Source: Pseudoalteromonas sp. 3D05
GTDB lineage: Bacteria; Pseudomonadota; Gammaproteobacteria; Enterobacterales; Alteromonadaceae
Assembly: GCF_002723455.1 (NCBI RefSeq)
Contig: NZ_PDUS01000007.1
Location: 62,518-126,517 of the forward strand
Direction of reading: 5' to 3'
DNA: 64,000 nucleotides
The notes beneath the pieces are model-generated. The model was not told the origin of the DNA and did no database searches. It was given only the letters and a program-made list of their open reading frames with translations. The position numbers and the translations under genes are program-made. Every line of letters starts with the position of its first letter. The first letter of the stretch is position 1. This document shows positions 1 through 8,646 of this stretch, one piece after another.

Positions 1-1902
1 GCCGTTAACCTTTTGCACTTCTCAGAACCTAAAACCAATGTCTATCGCTATCGATTAATTGGCTTTGAACAACAATGGCGTTCAGCGAAAGGAGCAAGCC
101 TTTCGATTGATTATACAAATTTACCGGCAGGAAATTATCAGCTTGTTGTTGAAGCAAATTCACATTTAGGTGGGAAAGCACTCGCTCCGTTGATGTTAAA
201 CCTACATGTACTTACTCCGTGGTGGCAAAGCTCATTGGCTTATTTTATTTATTGCCTCTTGTGTGCAATATTTGTTTGGATATGTATTAGTCTATGGACA
301 CAGCGATTACGTAATCAAAAGAGTGAACTAGAGCGTTGCGTGGTATTAAGAACCCAAGAGATTGAGTCGCAAAAGTCAGTGATTGAAAAGCAAGCTACTG
401 CGCTTGGGCACACGTTAGAAAGCAAAGTTCGCTTTTTTACTCATGCATCTCATGAACTACGAACCCCGCTTAGCTTGCTTGTTGCACCAACACAGGCATT
501 GTTAACGAATGAGAGTAACCCTAATAAAAGAGCTAATCTGGATTTAATTTTGCGCAATTCACGACGGCTAGAGGGATTAGTAGATAAGTTACTTACGTTA
601 ACGCGCTTTGATCAAAGCAATGATGAAGAACTAAAAACTATTTCATTGTCGGCAATAGCCAGAGAGGTTGCTGAGCAGTTTAGTGTGTTAGGTGAGCAAG
701 GTATTGTGTTCGAATATGATATTGAAGAAGCTCTTTATATCCACGCTAGCAGAGAAGGGTTAATCACAATATTTAATAACCTGCTAAGCAATGCATTCAA
801 ATTTACTACACAAGGCAGAGTTGAGTTAAAGGTTTATGCTTTGCAGCAACAGGCAGTAATAGAGTTTAAAGACACTGGACGGGGTATTGCTGAGGTGGAA
901 GCCAGTAAAGTCTATGATTTGTTCTACCGAACAGCAGGCAATACAAATGTAGAAGGCAGCGGTGTAGGCTTATCTATTGTTAAAAAGCTCGTAGATAAAT
1001 ACGCTGGACAAATTGAGCTACAAAGTACATTGCTCAAAGGCACTCAATTTAGTGTTAAATTCGCTCTGGTTTGTGCTCCTAAGCAATTGCAAAGTCAACA
1101 TAATCTTCAAATCAAAACTAAGCAACATCTTAACGAAGATGATTTGGCAACCGTGTTAGTTGCTGAAGATAATGATGAATTAAGGCATTACCTTTACAAT
1201 GAGTTAGCTGCTAAATATCAAGTGCTGATGGCCAGTAATGGTAAAGTTGCGATGGAATTAATGCAAAAGCATGTACCTGATTTATTAATTACAGATTTGA
1301 TGATGCCAAAAATGGACGGATTTGCTCTATTAAAAGAAGCGCATAACTGTCGTATTACTTGCCATATTCCGGCTATTATTTTAACCGCTAAAGGCGATCA
1401 CGAAAGCCGCTTAAAAGGACTTAATCATTTTGCGCTCGATGTCATTACTAAGCCTTTTGACCGTGATGAACTATTGGTTAAAGTCGATAATTGGATTGCA
1501 TGGATAAATACATATCATCAACATACTCCACATGAGATTCAAGCTGAATCAACAAAAAGTGGTACGGTGAATCGAGATCCCAAAGACACACAATTATTAG
1601 TTAATTTAAATGCGTTTCTAGATCTACATTACTCGGATACGCAGCTGACGGTGCCACGTTGCGCAAAAGAGTTAGCGCTTAGTGAACGTCAATTTCAGCG
1701 AAAATTGAAAGTGCTTATTAACCTTTCCCCAACTGAGTTCATCCGAGATTTTCGTCTTACTAAGGCTGCAGACTTATTACTGCAGGGTCGGCAGATAAAT
1801 TTAGTAATAGAAGATGTCGGTTTTACCTCGCGTTCTTATTTTTCTAAGGCCTTTAAAGCTAAATATGGGATGACAGCAAAGGAATATCAGTTATCTAATT
1901 AG
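1..1902 (+). CDS. Hybrid two-component sensor/regulator with AraC output domain (HTCS), 5' truncated
   Basis: Partial: the frame is open at base 1, so the periplasmic sensor normally preceding this part lies outside the window. Visible in order: the end of a Y_Y_Y-type domain (to about base 215), one membrane segment (about 225-300), a coiled linker, a HisKA domain with phosphoacceptor His in SHELRTPLSLL (codon 451-453), an HATPase domain with the GSGVGLSI box (about 955-980), a receiver with phospho-Asp in LLITDLMMPKMDGF (codon 1294-1296), and a C-terminal AraC-type helix-turn-helix domain (about 1600-1900). This all-in-one order is the HTCS class, which usually senses breakdown products of a polymer and activates nearby genes. 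The ligand is unknown. The downstream operator repeats at 1918 and 2198 are its likely targets (inference). Confidence 0.93.
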   Translation, partial: AVNLLHFSEPKTNVYRYRLIGFEQQWRSAKGASLSIDYTNLPAGNYQLVVEANSHLGGKALAPLMLNLHVLTPWWQSSLAYFIYCLLCAIFVWICISLWTQRLRNQKSELERCVVLRTQEIESQKSVIEKQATALGHTLESKVRFFTHASHELRTPLSLLVAPTQALLTNESNPNKRANLDLILRNSRRLEGLVDKLLTLTRFDQSNDEELKTISLSAIAREVAEQFSVLGEQGIVFEYDIEEALYIHASREGLITIFNNLLSNAFKFTTQGRVELKVYALQQQAVIEFKDTGRGIAEVEASKVYDLFYRTAGNTNVEGSGVGLSIVKKLVDKYAGQIELQSTLLKGTQFSVKFALVCAPKQLQSQHNLQIKTKQHLNEDDLATVLVAEDNDELRHYLYNELAAKYQVLMASNGKVAMELMQKHVPDLLITDLMMPKMDGFALLKEAHNCRITCHIPAIILTAKGDHESRLKGLNHFALDVITKPFDRDELLVKVDNWIAWINTYHQHTPHEIQAESTKSGTVNRDPKDTQLLVNLNAFLDLHYSDTQLTVPRCAKELALSERQFQRKLKVLINLSPTEFIRDFRLTKAADLLLQGRQINLVIEDVGFTSRSYFSKAFKAKYGMTAKEYQLSN

Positions 1903-1917
1903 TTGAAAGTTATTACT

Positions 1918-1950
1918 TTGTCGTGTGAGGAGACAAATTGGTCGGATATG
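1918..1950 (+). promoter_or_regulatory. AraC/HTCS-type operator, copy 1
   Basis: Sixteen bases after the regulator's stop codon. Two half-sites, TTGTCG (1918-1923) and TGGTCG (1939-1944), start 21 bp apart, i.e. two helical turns on one DNA face, as expected for a direct-repeat AraC-family site. The right part ACAAATTGGTCGGATATG recurs with one mismatch at 2213-2230, and the whole 33-bp unit matches that second copy at 25 of 33 positions with no gap. A -10-like TATGCT lies at 1977-1982, 27 bp downstream of the unit. Binding by the adjacent HTCS is inference. Confidence 0.55.
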
Positions 1951-1982
1951 GACGCTGTTTTTTTTGCGTCTTGCGGTATGCT

Positions 1983-2120
1983 TTGTTCATCCTTTTTAGC
2001 ATGTAACTCCCTTCGCTTTAATGGGTCTGACACTTACATATAGTAAATATGTATAAATCATCGAATTTCTCTCCTTAAGTGGAGGCTGGAGAGTAGGCTA
2101 GCCTCTGCTATTTTTCTTTT
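1983..2120 (+). ncRNA. Candidate small RNA (about 130 nt) downstream of operator 1
   Basis: No convincing coding frame is present between operator 1 and operator 2. A -10-like TATGCT (1977-1982) sits behind operator 1, and a hairpin with a T-rich tail ends at 2120, so a transcript of about 130 nt starting near 1989 is possible. Just before the terminator, CTCTCC (2069-2074) can pair with GGAGAG (2088-2093), which competes with the terminator stem, and the CU-rich stretch resembles an anti-Shine-Dalgarno seed. The alternative is simply the 3' untranslated region of the regulator mRNA. This is speculative and rests on signal arrangement only. Confidence 0.25.
2078..2120 (+). terminator. Rho-independent terminator
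   Basis: A 10-bp stem (2078-2087 with 2100-2109, two G-U pairs) closes a 12-nt loop and is followed at once by A and then TTTTTCTTTT (2111-2120). It would end the HTCS transcript or a short RNA started from operator 1. Confidence 0.6.
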
Positions 2121-2197
2121 ATTGCTTTGCCAATACCTGATTAGAAGATTTCATATCACAAGTATTTCACGCCTCTATTATATTGAAAATTATAAAC

Positions 2198-2230
2198 TTG
2201 TCGGGAATGAGTACAAATTGGTCGCATATG
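2198..2230 (+). promoter_or_regulatory. AraC/HTCS-type operator, copy 2, upstream of the lipoprotein gene
   Basis: Second copy of the 33-bp unit: TTGTCG (2198-2203) and TGGTCG (2219-2224), again with starts 21 bp apart, inside ACAAATTGGTCGCATATG (2213-2230). A -10-like TAGAAT lies at 2257-2262, exactly the same 27-bp distance as in copy 1. No good -35 is visible at either copy, which fits an activator-dependent promoter. It most likely controls the lipoprotein gene at 2481, leaving a leader of about 210 nt in which I see no further clear signal. Confidence 0.55.
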
Positions 2231-2480
2231 TAGTCACCGTGTTTAGTAAGTTAAACTAGAATCATCCCAGTTACTTTTTGTAGAAAAGGTGCTCCAAAAA
2301 TTGATACCTGAGTAATGGAATAGCGGCTCAATTGCATAAGTGGATTTGCCAATTAATTTTGCAAAAGATGTATCTCGTCATTCTATTTTCATTTATTGAT
2401 TTATTCATTTGGCTTATCTGTGTCGTGTAATCAGTTTTATTGATTTACATAGGGCCAGCAACAGGGAAAAAGGAAACAAA

Positions 2481-5400
2481 ATGAGTGTATCAAATAGGCT
2501 TCATCGTTCGGGTGTTTTGGCACTATTGACGAGTGCTTTTATTATCACAGGTTGTGGTGGCGGAGGCGGCGATAGTGGCGACTCCACGCCCCCAGCTATA
2601 AGTAATAACAGCCCAACTGTGAGTATTTCTGGTGACGCAGAAGTTAACGAGGGAAAAGAGTTGTCCTTGACCGCTGTTGCCAGCGACAGTGATGGCAGTA
2701 TCACAAGCTATGCATGGCAAGCTATTTCAGGGCCTACAGTCACGTTAGCAGGTAGTGATAGTGAAAATGTTAGCTTTACTGCGCCTAATATCGAAGAAGA
2801 TACCGATTTAGTACTTGAAGTGACGGTGACTGATAATGAAGGTGCGACCAAAAGTGCTCAAATCACGGTTAATATAAAGCGTGAAGTGCTCAGTGTGACT
2901 ATTACAGGAATTGTCACAGATGAGCCTATTGTCTCTTCAAATATAGCTGTTCAAGTGGGTGATGACCTTTTTGAAGTCACCGCCGATGAAACGGGTCAAT
3001 ACACAGTGAAAGTTGAAGTGGATGACTCGTTTGCTAATAAGCTTGTAAGGTTAGTGGCACTGGGGAACAACGCTATCAACCCAGAGGTTGAATTTGTATC
3101 GCAGTTAAAGTCAGTTGCAACTTTAATTACACAAGCGGGTGATGATGCGACCTTGACAAAAAATGAAAACTTCGGCGTTAACATTACCAATGTGAGTACT
3201 GCTGAATATGCTTTGGTAAAACGTGATAATGGTGATGTGCAAGACGAAGCTTCACTTTCAAATGCGTTGTTAGCGGTTGATGCAGATGAAAAGCTTTTAT
3301 TATCGGCATTAATTAAAATTATTGTAGATGATGAAAACTACACACTCCCAGAAGGCGTGGATTCAACATTGGCGTTAGTATCTAATGCAAACGATATTGA
3401 CAACTTCGTGAACACTGTTGAGAGTCAAGACCCTGACTTAATCGAGGCCACTAAAAAAGCGATTAAAGACGATGATGACCTGATTGACAAAACCATTGGT
3501 GATGTAACAGGTGAATTCATTTTGACAATGCCACAATCTTACCGCGCAGCTGCGGCGCAATTACATCTGCTTGATGAGGAAAAGGGTTACATTAGCTTTA
3601 CTGGTTTTGAAACGAACTTTACCTGGCAACAAACTGGACCCTTGATAAGCATGGTACTTGATGAGGCCGCTTTAGAGAGCTGCGCCATGATGATGGATGA
3701 GAATAATCAGCAGCAGGAGAGTTGTCAGTATCTAGTGGAGTTAGGGATGACCATACTCCTTGAGAACGATGTGAATAAAACCGTTGAACTTTACAGAAAG
3801 TTTGAAAGACGCTGGAGCAGCACAGGTGATGTTCACGATTCATATGAAGGCACAACCAACTTTAGTTTAATTGAAAAGCAACAGACGATAGCCATTACGG
3901 CCGATAAACTCATAGGCACCTGGGTTGTTGATGGTGCAAGTGAATTTCAAGGTTTAAGAAGTGCCGTATCATTTGATTTACTTGCTGGCGGTGCGGGAAC
4001 GCTCAGAGATAATGATAAAGCACCTGTTAGTATCACTTGGCAAATAATTGATAATCGCTTAGTGATTACCAACACCAATGAAGAGGCCGTGTTTGATTAT
4101 GAGTTTTGGTTGATAAAGGATGTTCAAGTAGGGTATCAATTTGTGTCATCACTAAACGCCAAAGCAGATGAATCAACACGTACTTCATCTGGTTTAATGG
4201 TCAAAGATAATCAATTAGCATTTACTACAAACGAATTACTGGGCAAGTGGACAATCTATCAGGGGTACAACGCGCCACAGACTGATTTACATTACGATGT
4301 TTATGATGATGGCTTAATGAACTTTAATTTAAACCAAGATTATCGTTCGTGGCAAATCGGCAGTGAGGGTGAGTTTTTACGTTATAACTACTTCACTGAT
4401 AACGGTGTTCAACCAGTGTGTCCTGAAGGCCAAACCTGCCAAGTATATAGCGAGTTTTCACAACGTTTATTGGCAACAGCCAATGACCAAAACTTTACCT
4501 ATCGTAAATACCGGTTCTATAACTTTGATGGTTCAGAAAGGCCGCAAAATTACTCCTCCCATCTTCGTAATTTCTCAGTTGCAAATGGTGAGTATGGTGT
4601 CACACGTTTTGCACCCTATTGGATTCAAGAGAACCCAGGCTTTGATGAAAACGGATACCCAACCAATGTAAATTATATCGAACTGTATACGCCCAATAGC
4701 AAGGGGGTGGAAACAATCACTATTGCGACAAACTATGACGAGCAAGGCGAGCCTAGTAGTTACACAATTAGCTTTACTAACGCAGGTGTTACACAGTCAT
4801 ATGATTATAGTTTAGCTTCTGGGAAACTTTTATACAGTGATCAGCAAATCGAAATAATGGACTTTGATCGCAACTACCTCACTGTGTGTATTTATGAACA
4901 GAGCGGAGTGTGTAATCAGGCAAATACCCAAGCTTGGTATTTTGATGAAGCAATGGCCGCAGATAATGTACAGGCTGTTCGCCCTCAACCAGTCCACCCA
5001 CTCGATGGCGCTTGGCAGGTAGAAGATGAACCTGATGTAGTCGTTATACTTCGAGATGGTAAGTGGATACATGTGCAAAGCGAAGCTGATGACGGTGTAG
5101 ATGATGCGTTTGCTGGCTATGAAATAGGTGACTTTACCTGGAACGAAGAAACTGGCGAGTTTGCGGTTACTTTAACTGAAGACACAAATGGAACATTTGG
5201 CTTTGACGAAGAAGAAACTGTTGAGGCAAGTGTTGAAGGCGATACCCTCACTCTTACATTTAACGGTGAAGGGGATTTCTTATTGCAGCGTGTTTATGAT
5301 TCAAACAACCCATTAGTAGGGGGCTACTTTAATGGTTCAATTGCAGATAATGACTTTTACTTTGCGGTGTTTAAAGGGGATGGTTATTTTATTGAGATGG

Positions 5401-5978
5401 ATCATGAGGCAGGCGTATCTCCTGTAATAAGTGCAGGTAACTACACTACCACAGCGGATCCTTCCGGTGACCCAGAGTTATTAAGTGTTACATTGGATTA
5501 CTACCTAAATCAAATGGATACCGGTGAGGTTGACCCTTATGTTGTTTTAAAAGGGGAAGGTAATCGCTTAATATGGCTTGATGGTAATGGCTTTGGCGTG
5601 GACAAACGAGTTACGGATGTCGTAGAGCCAATCGAATTTAGTGAAGCAGATATTATTGGTAATTATGTATTTAGTTTCATGGAGCAAGGGGCTATTACTG
5701 AACGCGCGATTGAAGTTCGTAGTAATGGAACCGCAAGCTTTGATTTAGATGGCACGGTTCGAGAGGGAGAGTGGTCACTTGAATTGGGTAGCTTAAAGTT
5801 AGTCAGCCCAGAGACGGCATCGCAAGATGCGACCTTTGGTATGATATTTACCCCTAAATCATTATTGGAAAGTGGGTATAGTGTCGCAGCCTTTAGCGTC
5901 ACTGTGCCTGGAGAGCATCCTTCTAAAGAGGACACAAGCCTACACATTAGTGTAATGGGTAGCTTGATAAAGCAATAA
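2481..5978 (+). CDS. Large lipoprotein with Ig/PKD-like domain and lipocalin-like repeats
   Basis: The frame opens at a TTG at 2409, but ATG 2481 has an AAGGAAAC ribosome site and begins a clear lipoprotein signal (LITGC-type lipobox FIITGC, lipidated Cys25, followed by Gly-rich linker), giving 1165 residues. After the linker comes an Ig/PKD-like domain (about 44-132), an acidic middle region, then at least five units that each open with a Leu/Ile-x-Gly-x-Trp/Tyr motif (near residues 476, 585, 839, 943 and 1057) and continue as beta strands, resembling lipocalin-like repeats. Probably anchored in the outer membrane. Substrate unknown. Operator copy 2 upstream suggests it is a target of the neighbouring HTCS. 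Terminated by the hairpin at 5986. Confidence 0.8.
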   Translation: MSVSNRLHRSGVLALLTSAFIITGCGGGGGDSGDSTPPAISNNSPTVSISGDAEVNEGKELSLTAVASDSDGSITSYAWQAISGPTVTLAGSDSENVSFTAPNIEEDTDLVLEVTVTDNEGATKSAQITVNIKREVLSVTITGIVTDEPIVSSNIAVQVGDDLFEVTADETGQYTVKVEVDDSFANKLVRLVALGNNAINPEVEFVSQLKSVATLITQAGDDATLTKNENFGVNITNVSTAEYALVKRDNGDVQDEASLSNALLAVDADEKLLLSALIKIIVDDENYTLPEGVDSTLALVSNANDIDNFVNTVESQDPDLIEATKKAIKDDDDLIDKTIGDVTGEFILTMPQSYRAAAAQLHLLDEEKGYISFTGFETNFTWQQTGPLISMVLDEAALESCAMMMDENNQQQESCQYLVELGMTILLENDVNKTVELYRKFERRWSSTGDVHDSYEGTTNFSLIEKQQTIAITADKLIGTWVVDGASEFQGLRSAVSFDLLAGGAGTLRDNDKAPVSITWQIIDNRLVITNTNEEAVFDYEFWLIKDVQVGYQFVSSLNAKADESTRTSSGLMVKDNQLAFTTNELLGKWTIYQGYNAPQTDLHYDVYDDGLMNFNLNQDYRSWQIGSEGEFLRYNYFTDNGVQPVCPEGQTCQVYSEFSQRLLATANDQNFTYRKYRFYNFDGSERPQNYSSHLRNFSVANGEYGVTRFAPYWIQENPGFDENGYPTNVNYIELYTPNSKGVETITIATNYDEQGEPSSYTISFTNAGVTQSYDYSLASGKLLYSDQQIEIMDFDRNYLTVCIYEQSGVCNQANTQAWYFDEAMAADNVQAVRPQPVHPLDGAWQVEDEPDVVVILRDGKWIHVQSEADDGVDDAFAGYEIGDFTWNEETGEFAVTLTEDTNGTFGFDEEETVEASVEGDTLTLTFNGEGDFLLQRVYDSNNPLVGGYFNGSIADNDFYFAVFKGDGYFIEMDHEAGVSPVISAGNYTTTADPSGDPELLSVTLDYYLNQMDTGEVDPYVVLKGEGNRLIWLDGNGFGVDKRVTDVVEPIEFSEADIIGNYVFSFMEQGAITERAIEVRSNGTASFDLDGTVREGEWSLELGSLKLVSPETASQDATFGMIFTPKSLLESGYSVAAFSVTVPGEHPSKEDTSLHISVMGSLIKQ

Positions 5979-5985
5979 CATTTAA

Positions 5986-6012
5986 CGGAGCCTAGCGGCT
6001 CCGTTTATTTTT
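5986..6012 (+). terminator. Rho-independent terminator after the large lipoprotein gene
   Basis: Perfect 7-bp stem CGGAGCC (5986-5992) and GGCTCCG (5997-6003) with a TAGC loop, followed by TTTATTTTT. Confidence 0.85.
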
Positions 6013-6024
6013 GGGAGTGAAAAA

Positions 6025-6396
6025 ATGTATAAGGTCATATTAGCTATGTCTCTTGTCGCGCTTTCTGGCTGTGAAACCGTTGAATCTGTACAGCAGGATG
6101 TCAGTGAGTTCAGCAACAACCTGTTTGCCAGTTCTGGCAATAAAGAGGATACCGTGAGTGCGTTTGAAAAGGCGCAGGAAGCATACTCTGAAGCAAGCAA
6201 GGTAAGAAAGCAAACGACTTCACTAAATGCACAGCAGCGAAGCGTGTGGGCTGAGCTTGAAAGTGATTATCAAAAACTGGTCGCAAACCCTGATTCAGCA
6301 GCTGATAAAGAATCGATTTTTTCAGATGGTACACTAGCCGAAAATATTATGACGCATAGTCTTGAGTTTATCGAACTGACGGCAAAAGCAGATTAA
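6025..6396 (+). CDS. Small lipoprotein, alpha-helical
   Basis: Starts at ATG 6025 after a GGGAGTG ribosome site. The 123-residue product has a short signal sequence with lipobox ALSGC (Cys16) and then a polar sequence rich in Ala, Glu, Lys and Ser that looks helical, with no cysteine after the lipidated one. It is probably a periplasm-facing membrane-anchored protein. I do not recognise a family. It is separated from the large lipoprotein by a strong terminator, so it is likely an independent unit. Function unknown. Confidence 0.75.
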   Translation: MYKVILAMSLVALSGCETVESVQQDVSEFSNNLFASSGNKEDTVSAFEKAQEAYSEASKVRKQTTSLNAQQRSVWAELESDYQKLVANPDSAADKESIFSDGTLAENIMTHSLEFIELTAKAD

Positions 6397-6468
6397 TTAT
6401 TAAGATTGTTTAAAAGTGACAGGTGATTGTGTTACAACACATCCCTAGCTCACTTTTTAGCGACAACT

Positions 6469-7083
6469 ATGACTGAACTTTACCACTGGTTTGATTTAAT
6501 TGGCGTTGCCGTATTTGCAGTATCAGGCACGTTGATTGCTTACGATAAAAAAATGGATGGCTTTGGAGTTTTTGTACTCGCCACTGTTACGGCTATTGGT
6601 GGGGGAACAGTGCGTGATTTGATCTTGGATGTCCCTGTATTTTGGCTGCACGATCAAAGTTATTTTATTGCTATTTTTGCCGCTGTATTTATTACAGCTA
6701 GATTGATCAACAAGCAAAAATCGATTCCGCTTTACCACTTACAAATTGCAGATGCATTTGGATTAGCGTTTTTTGCTGTTATGGGCACGCAAAAGGCGCT
6801 GCTTGCAGGCATGCCTGCAACCACAGCCATAATTATGGGAATAATCACAGGCTGTTTTGGGGGCATGATACGCGATGTATTGGCTGGCAATATCCCGATG
6901 TTGTTAAAAGGTGAGCTTTACGCCATTACGTGTATTGCTGGTGGGTTAGTTTATACTCAGAGTGTTTCATTGAATGCGATGACTGAAATTGCGATGGTTT
7001 TAGCAATGCTAACGACCTTACTATTACGTCTTGCAGCAATGAAATGGCAACTTACACTACATATTTTTAAATATCCTGACTAG
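6469..7083 (+). CDS. TRIC-type channel family protein (YadS/YicG, UPF0126)
   Basis: ATG 6469 (MTELYHWFD) is preferred over an in-frame TTG at 6427 because family members begin just before the first membrane helix, giving 204 residues. The protein is an internal duplication of a three-helix unit. Each half carries the family's Gly-rich motif, GGGTVRDLI in the first and GGMIRDVLAG in the second, with further hydrophobic segments to a total of about seven. Prokaryotic TRIC relatives form trimeric cation channels, and E. coli YicG-type members have been linked to glycine uptake. Which applies here cannot be read from sequence. It lies 35 bp upstream of comM on the same strand. Confidence 0.88.
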   Translation: MTELYHWFDLIGVAVFAVSGTLIAYDKKMDGFGVFVLATVTAIGGGTVRDLILDVPVFWLHDQSYFIAIFAAVFITARLINKQKSIPLYHLQIADAFGLAFFAVMGTQKALLAGMPATTAIIMGIITGCFGGMIRDVLAGNIPMLLKGELYAITCIAGGLVYTQSVSLNAMTEIAMVLAMLTTLLLRLAAMKWQLTLHIFKYPD

Positions 7084-7084
7084 A

Positions 7085-7107
7085 CTGTAATAAAAAGTAC
7101 ATTACAG
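7085..7107 (+). promoter_or_regulatory. Inverted repeat in the comM leader
   Basis: CTGTAAT (7085-7091) and ATTACAG (7101-7107) form a perfect 7-bp dyad with a 9-nt spacer, ending 11 bases before the comM GTG start and abutting its AAAGGA ribosome site. It could be an operator or a small hairpin affecting initiation. It has no T-tract, so a terminator is unlikely. Confidence 0.35.
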
Positions 7108-7118
7108 GGACAAAGGAT

Positions 7119-8630
7119 GTGTCGTTAGCTCGTATTTATTCTCGTGCGCAGGTGGGAATTCAAGCACCAGAGGTGATGGTTGAAGTTCACTTAGGCAATG
7201 GTTTGCCAGCCTTTCATATTGTCGGCTTGCCAGAGGCCTCAGTTAAAGAATCAAAAGACAGAGTAAGAAGTGCGCTCGAAAACTCTCAGTTCGGTTTCCC
7301 TGATCAAAGAATTACGGTCAACCTTGCGCCTGCAGATTTACCAAAAGAGGGTGGCCGCTTTGATTTAGCTATCGCAGTTGGGATTTTGGTCGCTTCAGGG
7401 CAAGTGGTTTGTAATGAATTAGAGCGCTATGAGTTTTATGGTGAGCTTGCGTTAAATGGCGAAGTTAGAGGTGTGAACGCCATTTTACCCTCGGTATTGG
7501 CCGCTAAAGAGCAAGGGCGTTGTTGTTTTCTGCCTGCTGTTAATGACAGTCTAGCTAGCTTGGTGAATGGTGTAACGCGCAAAGCAGTTAACTCAATACA
7601 GGATGTGTGGAATGATTTACTGAATCAGCAACCATTGCCACTGAACATTGAGTATGAAGAGCGTGTTCAAAGCACTCATTTTATTCACGATTTAAGTGAT
7701 GTTAAAGGTCAGCCGGGTGCTAAAAGGGTATTGGAAATAGCTGCCGCTGGGGGTCATAATTTACTTTTTTTAGGGCCTCCTGGCACAGGTAAGTCAATGC
7801 TTGCTCAGCGTATGCCCACCATAATGCCAAGTATGTCTGATGAAGAAGCCCTTTCTAGTGCCGCGTTGTATTCTATTATTGGTCAATCAATCGACTTAAC
7901 CAATTGGCGTAAAAGGCCGTTTCGTAGTCCTCATCATACGTGCTCAGCTGTCGCTTTGGTTGGGGGGTCTTCAAACCCTAAACCAGGCGAAATATCTCTG
8001 GCTCATAATGGTGTGTTGTTTTTAGATGAGTTGCCTGAATTTGAAAGAAAAGTATTGGATTCACTGCGCGAACCAATGGAAACCGGCACGGTTACTATTT
8101 CAAGGGCTGCGCGGCAAATGGAGTTTCCGGCCCAGTTTCAACTGATTGCTGCTTTAAATCCAAGTCCCACAGGGTGTCATAATGATAAACGGGCAACCCC
8201 AGATCAAGTTATGCGATATTTATCCCGAGTGTCAGGCCCTTTTATAGATCGAATTGATTTACAAATAGAGTTGCCTCGCTTGAGTAGCAATCAGTTACAA
8301 AGTACTGAGCTTGAAGAAAGCAGTGCTCAGGTGAGAGCGCGGGTTGAAGCTGCTTATAATATTCAACTCACCAGACAAGGCAAAGTGAATGCACGGCTTA
8401 ATAATAAAGAAATGAGTAAATTCTGCGAATTAGCACCCGCGGAGTTACAGTTTTTAGCTAAAGCCAGTGAAAAGCTGTCATTGTCACCACGTTCTTATCA
8501 TCGGGTAATAAAGGTTGCGCGCACAATTAGTGATTTAAAAGGCCAGGAAAATATAGGATTAGCGCAATTGAAAGAGGCGCTTAATTATCGCGCCTTTGAG
8601 CGTTTGATTTCGCAGTTATCACAGTATTAG
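7119..8630 (+). CDS. comM: YifB/ComM family AAA+ ATPase (Mg-chelatase-like)
   Basis: GTG 7119 follows an AAAGGA ribosome site. The overlapping ATG at 7117 runs into a stop at once. The 503-residue product has the family's three parts: an N-terminal ChlI-like domain (about 1-170), a Mg-chelatase-type AAA+ core with Walker A GPPGTGKS (219-226) and Walker B VLFLDELPEF (around 300), and a C-terminal chelatase-like helical domain. Despite its historical name it is not a chelatase subunit. In Haemophilus and Vibrio, ComM is a hexameric branch-migration helicase used during integration of transforming DNA. Full length and intact, so recombination of incoming DNA is plausible here. comF (35391) is also present in the window. 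Confidence 0.95.
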   Translation: MSLARIYSRAQVGIQAPEVMVEVHLGNGLPAFHIVGLPEASVKESKDRVRSALENSQFGFPDQRITVNLAPADLPKEGGRFDLAIAVGILVASGQVVCNELERYEFYGELALNGEVRGVNAILPSVLAAKEQGRCCFLPAVNDSLASLVNGVTRKAVNSIQDVWNDLLNQQPLPLNIEYEERVQSTHFIHDLSDVKGQPGAKRVLEIAAAGGHNLLFLGPPGTGKSMLAQRMPTIMPSMSDEEALSSAALYSIIGQSIDLTNWRKRPFRSPHHTCSAVALVGGSSNPKPGEISLAHNGVLFLDELPEFERKVLDSLREPMETGTVTISRAARQMEFPAQFQLIAALNPSPTGCHNDKRATPDQVMRYLSRVSGPFIDRIDLQIELPRLSSNQLQSTELEESSAQVRARVEAAYNIQLTRQGKVNARLNNKEMSKFCELAPAELQFLAKASEKLSLSPRSYHRVIKVARTISDLKGQENIGLAQLKEALNYRAFERLISQLSQY

Positions 8631-8646
8631 CGGCTGGATATTCTGC

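Noticed and set aside
1..1902. Treating the first gene as a complete protein starting at TTG 13.
   Set aside because: The frame is open to base 1 and the family has a long periplasmic sensor upstream, so the gene is truncated by the window edge.
2409..2480. Extended TTG-started N-terminus for the large lipoprotein.
   Set aside because: ATG 2481 has a good ribosome site and starts the lipoprotein signal; the upstream 24 residues look untranslated.
4363..4671. A second plus-strand reading frame inside the lipoprotein gene, 102 codons.
   Set aside because: It lies wholly within a well-supported gene in another frame, with no ribosome site; coincidental open frame.
7119..8630. Calling the comM gene a magnesium chelatase subunit.
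   Set aside because: Domain order and genomic context match the YifB/ComM family; no tetrapyrrole or other chelatase genes are nearby.
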